Assembly (NCBI GenBank): GCA_032358165.1
Contig: JAALGY010000053.1
Span: 2,046,001 to 2,110,000 of the forward strand
Source of the DNA: Diplosphaera chodatii
Lineage: Eukaryota; Chlorophyta; Trebouxiophyceae; Prasiolales; Stichococcaceae
Length of the DNA: 64,000 bases
Direction of reading: 5' to 3'
A program made the translations under genes and the position numbers. Positions 11,937 to 27,182 of the stretch are shown in pieces. The notes beneath the pieces were generated by a model that worked only from the letters and a program-made list of their open reading frames with translations, did no database searches and had not been told where the DNA came from. The first letter of the stretch is position 1. Every line of letters starts with the position of its first letter.

Positions 11937-14566
11937 ATGGCTCCCGGACTAGCAATGGACATGGTGCCCAGCAGCAGTTCAGTTCGTAACAGCCCCGCCA
12001 AGCCGCGGGCGCTGCGGCCGGAGCCGCTGCTGGAGGACAACCCGGACCGCTTCTGCATGTTCCCGATCAAGTTCCCCGCCATCTGGGAGATGTACAAGAA
12101 GGCGGAGGCGTCCTTTTGGACCGGTGAGCAACGTCACCATCGCCGCTCTTGCTCCTTTGTGGGATCTCAGTCCGCAGTGCCCCGCTCATCGCGCTAGTAA
12201 AGTGTTCTGGGCAGCATACGGGGCGGTGGTCGATGCTGCACGGCTTGCAGTGCGAGGGTTGTTACGAACTGCTGGACTGTCTGCTCTGCTCCGGTGTTGG
12301 TGACGAGCTCGTACACCCATCATGCCGCCAGCAACGATGACATCCATTGCTGCGCCAGTGCACAGTCCGTCATTGCACTCTTGGGACGCCAAATGGTTCG
12401 CGTGCATGGCACATGTCATGTCGTGGGTTTGAACTTTCCTATGCTGCAAGTCGAATTCACGAGCGTCAATGCGGGTCCAACCACATCAGAACCAGTAGAG
12501 GCTATACAAGCGCCAGCAAAAAATGCTGCTTGAGGCTGCCCCCTAACCCCTTGCTTGATGTGATGTGTCTGTCGCTGCGTGCGCATGCCTGCGTTCTCAG
12601 CACCCTTTGCTTCTGCTGACACTCCTGGACGTTGCTGCTGCAGCCGAGGAGGTGGACCTCAGCGCGGACCAGGCGCACTGGAACAAGCTGAACGACGGCG
12701 AGAAGCACTTCGTCAGCCACGTGCTCGCATTCTTCGCCGCCTCGGACGGCATTGTCCTGGAGAACCTCGGCTCGCGCTTCCTGAACGAGGTCCAGGTCCC
12801 AGAGGTGAGGCCCAGTCAGCATCCGGGATCACACAGAGTACTGAACAGCACACAAACGTGGGGCTGCCGCAGGTGAAAATGCAGCTGTGCTCACTGCTGC
12901 CTTGCCCACTGCTGCTGTGTGTGTGCAACCGTCCAATGCAAGAAGCGCAGGCTGACCAGTTGCTGAAGCTACTGTCGTGCACGCAGGCACGCGCCTTCTA
13001 CGGCTTCCAGATCGCCATCGAGAACATCCACTCTGGTGCGACAGAAAACCAGACGTCATGCCGACGCCGGCATCCCTGCCACCGTGCTGAACAAGTGCTT
13101 GGGGTGCAGTAATAACCCTTCGAGCTGAGCCAGACCCCATGCTGCCCGCAGAGATGTACAGCCTGCTGCTGGAGACGTACATCAAGGACACAGCGCAGAA
13201 GCAGCACCTGTTCCACGCCATCGAGAACATCCCCTGCATCGCACGCAAGGCCGAGTGGGCGATGAAGTGGATCACCAGGTGAGCACCAGTGTGCACCTCG
13301 GCTTCCAACTCATTCGATCCGACAGGTGCACGGGTGCAATTGCCTGTCGAGCATGGCAGGCGCCAGTGGTGCGAGGCAGGCCTGCGGTGGAGCTGCAGTG
13401 GGTCTGAATGTGCTGTGCCTGCCTGCAGCTCCGACAGCTTTGCAGAGCGGCTAGTGGCGTTTGCAGCCGTCGAGGGCATCTTCTTCAGCGGCAGGTGGGA
13501 CATCACAGCCGGACAATATGCCAAACAGCCACAGTTCAGCAGCAGTTGTGCAAGGCCGATGTTTCTGGCCCGGCTTAGGACAGCATGTGCACTGGGTGGT
13601 TCCATGCAACGCTGAACTCCGTGCTCCCGCTGTGCAGCTTCTGCGCCATCTTCTGGCTCAAGAAGCGGGGCCTGATGCCGGGCCTGACCTTCTCCAACGA
13701 GCTGATCTCCCGGGATGAGGGCCTCCACTGCGACTTCGCCTGCCTGCTATACTCGTGCGTCCCCTTTCAACTGCCCGCTGTCATAAACCGACCTCCAAAT
13801 AAGCAGAGAACAGGCACCCCAGTACTACTCACCCATGTGGGCTGTACTGCAGGTGCACATGTGTCAAGTGCACATGTCCCCGACCGTGGTGCTGCACCGT
13901 ACTGCAGGCTGGTTGCAAACAAGCTGTCAGACGAGCGGGTGGCAGAGATCATCATCGACGCCGTTACCATCGAGCGCGAGTTCATCTGCGATGCGCTCCC
14001 AGCCGGCCTCATTGGCATGAACAGGTGCACCCTGCTCTAGTGCAGCGGTCGTGGTATCTGCCTCTTCACCGTAGCATCAACCAATGTTGTGTGTCCACAC
14101 GCCCCTGGCCCCATGCTGTGCAAGTTGCCGCAGCAGCTGCGCAGCCCTGCACAGCACCGTACAAAGTTGTTCCGCAGCCAAGTGAACCTTGAACCCCGTG
14201 CTCGCAGCGAGCTGATGGGCGAGTACATCCACTTCGTGGCGGACCGGCTGCTGGTGGCGCTCGGCCACTGCAAGATCTACAACACCGTCAACCCCTTCGA
14301 CTGGATGGAGATGCTCTCGCTCCAGTGAGCCTCCTGCTCCTGCCCATGCCACCGACTGCGCTTGTGCTGCATGAGCAGTGCTGCTGCAGTCAGGAATCTG
14401 CCAGAGCCTGCGCAGACGCTGACGTGCTCGCTCCCATTGCTGCAGGGGCAAGACCAACTTCTTTGAGAAGCGGGTGGGAGAGTACCAGAAGAGTGGCGTG
14501 ATGGCAGGACTCAATGCTGACAACAGCAAGAACTCGGCGCAGCTGTCCTTTGACGACGACTTCTGA
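11937..14566 (+). CDS. Ribonucleoside-diphosphate reductase small subunit (R2, class Ia)
   Basis: R2 holds the di-iron/tyrosyl radical that lets the R1 subunit reduce ribonucleotides to deoxyribonucleotides for DNA synthesis. Nine exons (11937-12123, 12644-12804, 12987-13035, 13152-13278, 13429-13494, 13638-13754, 13908-14024, 14208-14324, 14446-14566) close in frame at 353 residues, a normal length. Visible are [34 protein letters not shown] (iron ligands), [17 protein letters not shown] (radical Tyr plus Glu and His ligands), [36 protein letters not shown] and the C-terminal SFDDDF, which resembles the peptide that docks on R1. The ATG at 11937 sits in GCCGCCATGG, a strong start context. 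Three successive exons are exactly 117 bases. The gene shares its promoter region with APE2 and is convergent with MSH6. Confidence 0.96.
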
Positions 14567-15325
14567 GTGCTGTCCCAGATGCCACCCCAGATACGCCCCT
14601 TGCCAGCTCACAGCCAGGATTGCCGCAGCAAGTCTGCAGTAGCTGCACGCGATAGACGCTGCTGAACTTGCTGCGCCAGTTCGGGCTGCTGGCATCAAGG
14701 CATGGGGCACCACAAGGCCATAGCAGACCATTCTTTTTGGCTGATGGCTAACCTGCCAGCGGCCACTTCATGAGCAGCGTGCTTTCCGCATGCTGGGGTT
14801 GACACTTCACACGAACCGTGCTTTGTTTTCAGGCAGCTGCAGATGAAGTTGGGGAACACAGTAGGGGAGGGATCATGTACCGTAGTTGCCCCGCCAGCTT
14901 GCATCACAGAACCATAGGGTACACTTTTGCAGCTCAGACAACGGGGTTGGGGCTGCGATGCTGACCTGGGCTGAACCTTTTGCCTGTCCTCATGCTCTTG
15001 CATTCCTGTTTGTCTGCCATTATGTCGGTCTTCTCCTGCCTACCCTGCTGCTTCAGACCACAGTGTAACATGCACCACACGAGCCCGAAGTCTTGATGGA
15101 GTGTAACATGGAGTTTACCAAAGGATACTCCTTATGGTATGGTGATGTCGAGGACAAATTGCAGCGCATAAAACTGCTGCTACCACTCCCCACTTGTTAA
15201 CAGCTGCAGTGTAGGCCACAAGCTTCCATGTAGAACGAAGCAGCATACTGATTGCAGAAGTGATATAGCCTTGTTCATGGTAAACACGCCAAAGCACTCT
15301 TTGTACAGTTGGTTGTTCACCACAG
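14567..15325. other. Convergent 3'-UTR region with two TGTAA motifs
   Basis: This stretch lies between the stops of RNR R2 (+) and MSH6 (-). TGTAA at 15064-15068 and 15102-15106 could serve R2, about 500 bases after its stop. No coding pattern or RNA gene was recognised. Confidence 0.4.
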
Positions 15326-18300
15326 CTACGAGGCCTGCATGGCTACAAGGCGCTGTGAGTCACGCCACAGCGTCTCCAAGGCCGCAAAGCCACGACTGCT
15401 GGTGGACTGCTCCGGGCTGTGGAGCACTTCTGTCAGCCGCCGCATCAGGTCTGCCTCCTGTGCAGACAGCGCTGCCTCGGCAGCCTGCTTCGCTGCGCGT
15501 GTGCCGTTTGTGACAGCGCCAGCTGCTGTGCCGTCTGTGGCACCCAGGCTGCTGTCGCTGTCAAAGGCCGCCTGCAGCTTGGCCTCGAGGTGCAGTCCTG
15601 CTTCCGCTGCGCGGCGGCGGACCGCCGGCGGGATGCCCGCCAGCCCGGCCACCTGTTTGCAGCATGTGCGCTTGCCGTGGGACAGCCCTGATGAGTGATT
15701 GAGCACATGCGCAGGGCAGCAGAGTGTAGCACAGGCTTGATTGATGACAGGGCAGCCGGTTGTGCAGGCGGCGCTGCTCACCAGCAGACCGTAGGACTTG
15801 TCACACGGCCCCGGCCGCAGCTGGTACAGGAAGGTGATGCCGTCGCCGCTGCCGCTGGAGCTGCCGCCGGCGCCGCCGCCAGCCGCGGAGGCGGCTGCCG
15901 CATCCCGCTGGCTGCCCACGAGCGCGGCCATGTGGCCCTGCTGGATGTGGGGGTTGTCGGCCGTCTCCGCGTTGAGCGGGTGGTAGTGCGTCGCAAACAG
16001 CATCCGCGGGTTCACCTGCGCATGGCGCAGTCCGTGTTGCGTACATGCATATCTACATACCTCTGACCATGCAGTGCTCCGACGACGATGGAGCTGGCCC
16101 CAACCCTGACAGCGGCAACTCCCACCTGGCTGGACATGTGCTGCAGGACGGCGTAGGCGATGGCGTAGCCGTCGAAGGTGGAGGTGCCCCGCCCCAGCTC
16201 GTCCAGCACCACCACGCTCGCCGGCGTCGCATGCTGCATGCAAGTTGAACACAGGGCTCTCAGTGAACCTGCCGCACGAGCACGCACGAGCCGGCCCGGG
16301 ACTTTCTCTGGGGTCAGGGGGCCTGCCACCACATGGTGCGAGGCGTGCGATGGGCGGCCGCGCAGGGGCCGCCGACGCCCACCCGCAGGATGGAGCTGGT
16401 CTCCTGGCACTCCACCAGGAAGGTGGACTCGCCGGCCAGGATGCGGTCCTGCGCGCCCAGCCGCGTGAAGATGCAGTCCGCGGGGGACAGCGCGCAGCCC
16501 GCCGCCGCCACCCGGCACCCCATCTGCACGCCCCACACACCTCAGTTTGTGGCCGTCCACGTGCGCGGCTTGACTGGCGAATGCTCCAGGGTCAAGCCCT
16601 GCAGCGGGAAGCCAGCATGCGTGCGGGACTGGCCATCGCCCTTTGGACGCTGCCTGGATGGAGGGCGCCGACCTGGGCCATGATGACGGCGATGCAGGAC
16701 GCCCGCAGCAGGGTGCTCTTGCCGCCCATGTTGGGGCCCGTGAGCAGCAGCGTGCGGGCGGGGGCGGCGGGCGCGCCCAGCTGCAGGTCGTTGGCCACGA
16801 TGCAGCCGCCCGGGGGTGCGCGCGCGCAGGGGTGCCACACCTGCCGACGGAGGGGCCCGGCCCGGTTGCAGCACAGCAGCTGGCACACGTGCCACGCATG
16901 CACTGGTCAATGCTTGGCGCACGTGCAGGTCCTCGTCATCTCAAAACATGTGCCCACAACCGTTTGGCCTGGTGCTCCCACCTGTTCAAGATCCAGCACT
17001 GCTGCGCCGCCTGCTTCTGCTGAGCCTGTTGAAGCAGGGGCACACGATGGGGTGCAGGCTCCTGCAATGTGCTCTGCCTCTTCCGATGACAAGAGCCTGG
17101 ATATGTGATCATGCGATGCAGTGTGTGCACCGTGTGGGACGAAGGTAGCACGACAGGTGGGGCCCTCGGCAGCGGCTGAGAAGGCGGCAAAACAGGCAAG
17201 CACGTCCAACATGGCAATCGCCTCCTGCAGCGCCTCCCACTCCCGACTGCATGCGTTCAGCTGCACCAAAAGAAAGGCCACTCCTGGCCTGCTGTGTCTG
17301 ACACCAGTAATCCCATTGCTGCCATCCAAAACAAAGATTACGTGCAGACGCTTGAGCTGCGGCATGGCATGTAGCGCACCTGCATGAGCAGCTCTGTGGT
17401 AAGCGCAATCTCGGCCTGCAGGCCCGCATCCTCAGGCCCGTCTGCCGCCGCCGACAGCGGAACATCCGCCAGCAGCGAGGGAGCCAGCCGCACGGCGGCG
17501 GCGGTCGCTGCCTTGCCGCGCTTCTTCGACCCCTGCACCAGGAGATGCCTCGACTGTGCGCTTTGCGAGGTCACGTTGGCTCCTTGCTAGTACTTTAAGC
17601 TCAACCCTGGCATAGTCTGTTGTCTGACGATGCACTGCTGACGCGCAACATATCACCCACTGACCTGCTCCGGCCACACAAGTGCCTCTGAGACGAGCTC
17701 CAGGACGTCTGCCGCTGAGCCCTCGCTGCAACGCTGGGCAGCGGCGGTGGCGCTACGTAGTAGCTCTGTCGCCTCGTCTCCAGCCGCCACGTCGAAGGCA
17801 TTCAACGCTCCAACTGCCGCTCTGACGGCCGTCACTGCTGTTCCCAGAGCCACGAGTCGCCTGTAAGGACATCAGGCTCCATTCGGTTCTTCCATCGCAC
17901 TGGTATGGTCAAGGTCCTGATGGCAAAGACTGCGGTGGCAGGTCTGCATCGCAGCTGTGCACCGATACAGCGACGCCTCGGGTGCAATCTCAGCCAGGAG
18001 AGCAGCAGCGCTCTCACTTCCGCTGCAGGGTGGCCAGGATGGCGGGCGGCAGCGCCGTAGGCGGCGCCGCGGCGGCGTTGCGGGCGGCGCCGAGCGCACG
18101 CTCCAGGTCGGGCATGCCCCGTAGCGCCCCCCGCAGCTGCGCCACCTGCACAGCATCGACACCGTCAGGACACAAACCCTAGAGCCGCAGTGCTGCTTGG
18201 TCCCTGCTGGCTTGCAGGGAGATCTGCACGTGAGTTTGGTCACCTTGAACATCAGCCAGGCATGCCTGGCTGCCCACCAGCCAATGTGCGCCATGCTGAG

Positions 18301-21300
18301 ACCATGGGTGCCAAGCGGAGGGCACATGAGGGCCCCAACAGCACACCAGCTCAGGCGCCGCCATCAGCACGTCCACAGCGTCCGCACGCGCGCTGATGGC
18401 TCGGACGTCTGTGAGCGGCCGGCACAGCCACCGCCGCAGCAGCCGCCGCCCCCCTACGAATGCAGCATCAAGGCCCTCAGACTTCTGCGCTGGCCATTGA
18501 AGAGCGTCAGCAGGCGCTGGTCGATGTCAAGCCACCTGCATGACCTCTCCACCTGCTGCTGCTGCTGGATGTGCAGCCACCAGACACAGGCGTGAGGGGA
18601 CTGGTCACCACCTGCGCAGGCGCAGGTGTCCAGGCAGGACAGCAGGCTGCCGGCACTCTCGCCGGTGTTGTTTTCGAGCAGCTCCAGGTTTGCGAGCGTT
18701 GGACCGTCCAGGCGAAGCGCAGCCGCATACAGCTGGGAGGCAGAATGAGAGATGATTATGTGCAGGATCGAAAGGGGGGTCTGGCCCTGGCATACGACGC
18801 CACTATATGCTAGTGAGCAACATGTGTCGGTGCTTGGCAACAGGCTGGTTGAGGCTCTAGGAGTGAGGTGGCGATGCACCTGAGGTCTTGCTTGCATGCG
18901 CAGCTAGCACACCGCTTACATGACTACTGGTGCGGCACCTCATATGGGCTGACGAGGGCGGCGTAGCCAGCAAACTCGTCCACTGACCGCATCCGCCTCA
19001 GGTGCAACACCAATGCCGCCAGCGCTGACAGCGGGAGGTTGCCGAGCTCCGTGACAGCTTCTGGCAAACCATCGTCCCCGCCAAAGCCATCCTGCAGCAC
19101 AACATGGGCCAAGCACACTCGACTCATCGTAAAGACACGCCAATGCTGGCATGAGGACCTTGCCCAGTTGCATGATGTGTTGACACTCGGCAATGAGCAG
19201 CGGCAGGGTCAGGTGCAGCCGCACCAGGGTCTTCAGGACGCTGGCAGCGCTCTCTGGTGCTGGAAACTCAACGCCAGGTGTCACATTGCTGAGGCTGGTT
19301 GGCATCGGCGGGTACGCCAGGATGCGGGAGGTCAGCCCTGCAGTTAAGATGCAGCGTGGTCAAGCCCGCATGTTATGGGTTGTATGCACGGGTCAAGGTG
19401 ACAGGTTCATTCCAGTTGGTTCGCATGCGGTTGACCAGTTGCTGGTCGAGTGCACACTCATGTAGCATGCATGGAAACCTGTCAGACTGTGGCGCGCATG
19501 AATCACTTCTTTTGGCGCGACCTGCAAGTGCATGAACGCCAGTTTACACGCGACACGCCAGTGATTGGGTTGCATGATCCCCATCGTTGAGGAAATACGA
19601 TCAATCATGAACCTGGGTCAGCAGCGTGGTCAAGTTGTTTCGTCCAGCGCCATCAGTCAAAGACCTGAAGGTTGAGGGCATCCCTCATCGGAAAAGTTCA
19701 CACAGCGCAGTGCAGCTTGCAACATTGCCACAGAGGCATTGAAGACTAGTCTGCAGGCAAGCTCACCCCACATAGAAGTGGTCGGCTGCAGCGTCCTGCA
19801 GGTGCAGCATGCACATGACAGGTCAACAAACAAACAACCCTGGGCAAATTGTCATATGCCTCTGGATATCCTTGGGCGCATATAGCATCGCCCATCTGTG
19901 CCCAGGCCCATCTATAGCATAGCCCATCGACAGAAACGCAGACTCAGCAGCCCAATACCAGGAAAGCAAAACCGATGGTGACATGGTCGTTGGCGCCTGC
20001 CCCAGGCAGCACCTCCTCACACACTGCCTGTGTCAGCAGCACAGCTCAAGTCCCGGTGGGTCGCAGCTCGTAAAGATTGATGGCAGACACACCACATGTG
20101 GTCTGCAGCACGTCTGCTCTTGCATGCAGCTCACCATGAGATGCACAGCATCAGGGCTGACATGGCCTATTGTCAGGGTGGCAGGCGTGTGGATCCTGGT
20201 CAGCTCACGCTGGATGGTCGCCTGCATGTCGGCACAGCAGCTTCAGCCAGCATTGCATGATCGTACAGCAACATCAAATGCAGGGAGATGAACTGTACGA
20301 AACGAGCACCCAAGAAAGGACAGCGTACCTTGTTTCCACGTTTCTGCTTAGCCTCTGCCGCAGTCTCTGTTTGCTCGATGCGTCCAACTTTATAGCCGGC
20401 AGCCGTCAGCCGCTGAACTGCCTCTTCAATGCCGCTCTCCGGGCAACCCACCTGGCTCATATGCCAGGCGCCAGCACTCGCAGCTGGTCGTTACAGTTGC
20501 GCACAAAGTACGGCAGCAGGCAAATGGTGTGCCTCTCACCTGACGGCAATGGCCCACACCGCTGCATGTCATCTTCCAACCCAGCAAATCGGCACCGATT
20601 TGGGCATCGTCCTCGTACAGCTCGTAGAACTGCACATGTAATCCGCAGGAGAGGTTGGCAGTGCACCGGTCCGGGTATGTGGGCATATGCATGCAGGATA
20701 CTGCAGGGCCTGCCTGCCGCCAGGCTCTCCATGTCAATAGAGGAGCACACCTTGCCAATCTTATAGAAAAGGATCGTATCCATGAATTTCTGCTTGATGT
20801 CCCAGTAGGCCTTTTGTGATGCTGCACAGCAGATGGGAGCACGTCACAGCAGTGGTATGGCACGGATGGTGCAAGCAATAAGGCCGCCACGTCCATCACA
20901 TCATTGCATACCCGATAGCTTGCCGTAGGTTTGTGACGGAACCTGAACTGTTCGTGCATCATACTCCTGCGAAGCAACGCTGCCATATCTGAGAACGTAC
21001 ATATGGTATCACAGGGTCATCTGGATGATGAAGCTTGCACGCATTGATGAGCTCACCGGATCTGCTGGCCGCCGGCCCTTGGCATCCTTGAGGTTCTTGG
21101 GGTTGAGCCAAGAGAATGTCTCGCTGATCTGCCTGCACGTTGCATCAACCGACTTCAATCATAAGGCGACATCAGCACCATCACAGCAGACACCCTGGTG
21201 CATACAGGTGAAGCTGGTCCCGCCTGAGGGCTGCGGCGTTCTTGGTTTCAGGATGGCTCAGGATTGCATGCATCCTGCGTCGGCGGGCCTCCAACGCTTC

Positions 21301-21651
21301 TGGCCTTCGTGAAGATGTTGAAGGCCGCTGCGGCGCCGCTGGCTGCTCAGGGGTATCGATGTGCATGGAGCGGCTCTCGCTGCGGATGACGAAATCGCCA
21401 TCCGCCTTGCGCTTCTGCCCGGATAGCGGTGTGTGCTCTGACCCCGGCAGCGTCCGAGATTGTGGCTTCTGCTGCTGCTGCTGCTGGACATGCTGATGAT
21501 GTTGCTGCTGATTTTCCCTACCGCGCACTTGCTGCGAGTGAGTGATGTCACCGTTTGCATGTGGCGTGCGGTGTTCACTAAGGGGTAACCTGCTGGACCC
21601 GTTCTGGCGCGGTGTGCTCACAAAGAACGAGCCAATCTTGCGCTGTGACAT
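15326..21651 (-). CDS. DNA mismatch repair ATPase MSH6 (MutS family)
   Basis: Twenty-five exons close in frame at 1099 residues: 21651-21206, 21132-21057, 20966-20912, 20821-20751, 20629-20540, 20451-20329, 20221-20135, 20027-19959, 19795-19767, 19664-19613, 19521-19479, 19337-19225, 19091-18939, 18732-18612, 18453-18347, 18145-18018, 17860-17665, 17532-17380, 17260-17131, 17061-16982, 16840-16673, 16523-16383, 16233-16126, 16015-15782, 15652-15326. MSH6 pairs with MSH2 to find mismatches. The N-terminus has a canonical PIP box, QRKIGSFF, then a disordered Q-rich stretch. The mismatch-binding domain carries [20 protein letters not shown] and [12 protein letters not shown]. The ATPase domain shows [12 protein letters not shown] (Walker A), [27 protein letters not shown] (Walker B/signature) and FATHYHPL. 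The clamp segment between ALVWPEQ and GSKKRGK seems missing. Exon 19767-19795 has 29 bases. Confidence 0.94.
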
Positions 21652-21898
21652 TGCTAAACTACAGATTGTGGCCACAAAGCTAGGTGTAGTCACAATCCAA
21701 TCCCTGTGCGAACAAATTTAGGTGCACACGAAAATACGCACAATGACGTCAGGCGTGGGGAACAATCAGCTTCATGGTCAGGCTTGTGACCACTTCGCAT
21801 GTCGCCGGCCTGCTGTCACGCTGCAAATCTGCAATTATTCAAGTATGGTCTGACTGCGTGCTGCGCATGCTTTGCCGCTCCAGATTGCATTCGAGGGC
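21652..21898. promoter_or_regulatory. Divergent promoter with CCAAT box and palindromic CRE-like site
   Basis: Between the MSH6 start (-) and the small unknown ORF (+) lie CCAAT at 21697-21701 and the perfect palindrome TGACGTCA at 21744-21751, a typical bZIP/CREB-type site. Activity is inferred. Confidence 0.4.
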
Positions 21899-22528
21899 AT
21901 GCATGTGAGACCCGGCCGCCACAATTCAGGTATGTCTGTTGGCAACAGCATGCAACAAGACAACAAAGTGCCTAATCTGAGCGCCGACGAGGCTGCAAAG
22001 CTTGCAAACAGGCTGAAAGCTAGGCGCCGCACCAGCAGCAAGCGCACCCTGCAGCCATCTGTGCAGACTGTGGTGACCAGGCACCGGGTGCATAAGCCCT
22101 GGAAAGCTGTACACGTCGACAGCTCTGGTTCGCAAAACATTGACGATGTTATTACGGTGCTGTCCGATGAGATGCGAAGTGTGCGGCAGCTTCCGCAGAA
22201 TTCCTCATATGCACGGCATCGTCTCCGCCTGTTGACAACAGCACTGGGCGTTGCAGAAGGCCGCAGGTGACACTTGCCTGTGAGGTCGAGCAGACGATGT
22301 GAAGTCTGAAGCTGCGCCGGCTGCTAAGCCAATGCTGGCACCGCTCTGCCCCTGCAGACTCGACAGCAATGCGTCCTTGGTGGAGCTTCAGCAGCTTCTA
22401 GAACAGCTGGGGATTGGCGATGCAGCAGCACAAGTAGATGGCGCCTCAGCGAAGGTAGACACAGCTGGCACACAATCTAGGACATCGTCGGCGGCGGCAA
22501 CACCTGAGGTAGCAGCGTTGCCGCCCTG

Positions 22529-22529
<1 letters not shown>
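21899..22529 (+). CDS. Uncharacterised basic protein, upstream ORF of a possible dicistronic locus
   Basis: Two exons, 21899-22266 and 22358-22529, join in phase to about 179 residues. I do not recognise the family. The first half is basic (KLANRLKARRRTSSKRT), the middle is mixed, and the second exon begins with a leucine-rich helix (LVELQQLLEQLGIG) and ends in an S/A/T-rich tail. An alternative start is the in-frame ATG at 21932. The stop TGA (22527-22529) shares its last base with the ATG at 22529 that I propose for the FAD monooxygenase. Possible roles include a short protein translated from the same mRNA or a regulatory upstream ORF. Support is the consistent GT-AG intron and frame, not homology. 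Confidence 0.5.
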
Positions 22530-26078
<3,549 letters not shown>

Positions 26079-27182
26079 TTTGGTGCACATGCCGTGCGAC
26101 GTCGGCTAGTGCATGTTGCAAAGCATGGGCAAACACCCACCCTTGTGCATGGGACTCTGTCCCAACTACACCTTCTCACGGGTCCCAATACTCTTTCGTT
26201 GCGCTCCCGCCTTGGGTTGCTGATGTGTTCAGCGCACGGGCTGTCAGCGTACGCAACCCGCGACATACTGCCAGTGGCAACCACCGCAGCATCTGGCGTG
26301 CGGTCCGACAGCCCAGTCTCCAGGCAAGCACGCTTGATGCCCCCCGCAGATTTGAAAAATTTGAAGTGAGTGCATCGGCCTCGCGGCGCGCTGGCGCCAG
26401 AATCGCGCTGGAATCACCATGCGTGGCCGCACGTCAGCACATCATGTACCGAAGATTGTGCATGGTGGGCCTGAGTCAGGCGTCGGCGCCAGCTGTGGCC
26501 GCCGTGCGCCGCTGACGCTCAATGCGCTCTGACGCACTCAGTCCCAAATGCTGCCCCCCTTCGCAGGCCTTTCGCCGGGATCGACCATCTTCTGCGGGGC
26601 TATCTGGTCCTGCACAACTACGCCGGGCGTGACGGCAGCGGGCAAGGCCGGGGAGCCCTTCGCCAGGGCCCTGGCGCCGTTGTTGGGGGCTGTCCAGGCA
26701 GGCAGGCAGGTGTGCGAAGCGGTGTGCTGCTGGGCGCGTGTGCTTGGCGTGTGGAGACGTTCCACAGGGCACTTGGTAGAGATAAGAAGTGCCTATGCAT
26801 GATGCGCATGATGCCGCACACTGCACGCCCTCAGCGGCCGTTTTGTGCGCCAACATCCGGTCATGCTGCCGGGTGACTGCCTGGCGCCCGGCCGCGGTGA
26901 CGATCGTTGGCACTGCAGTCGCTCACGTTGCGGATCTTGCAGCGTGCTGCAGGTTCTACCCGCGGGCTCAGCAGGCGTCCGCCGGGCCAGGTTCATCAGG
27001 GACGTGAGAGCAGCGGGCAGCTGAGCCAGGACCGGCAGCCGTGCCGTGATCGCGTGCAGCAGTTGCGGGCAGTGCTTGTCATTTCAGCGTGACGCGACAT
27101 CTCGGGGCCTGGTGGGGGCACTGGCTGCACCTGCAGCAGACGGCTCGGTGCAGCCTGCAGCCATCCGGCCACTTCGCCCAGC
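26079..27182. other. 1.1 kb without a recognised gene, upstream of the Myb gene
   Basis: Nothing with family similarity was found on either strand. G/C-rich third positions and GT donors hint at possible 5' exons of the Myb gene (for example 26560-26710 and 26950-27003), but I could not join them in frame to the clear ATG at 27183. Confidence 0.35.

Noticed and set aside
14208..14324. Three consecutive 117-bp R2 exons as evidence of exon duplication
   Set aside because: The encoded sequences are unrelated to one another and match successive parts of the R2 fold, so equal length is coincidence.
16012..16899. Long minus-strand open frame (295 codons) covering the MSH6 ATPase exons in an alternate register
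   Set aside because: It reads across MSH6 introns and mixes frames; the spliced model keeps Walker A and B motifs intact.
21424..21510. CAG/CTG-type short repeat run
   Set aside because: It lies in the MSH6 first exon and encodes a plain polyglutamine stretch in a disordered region.
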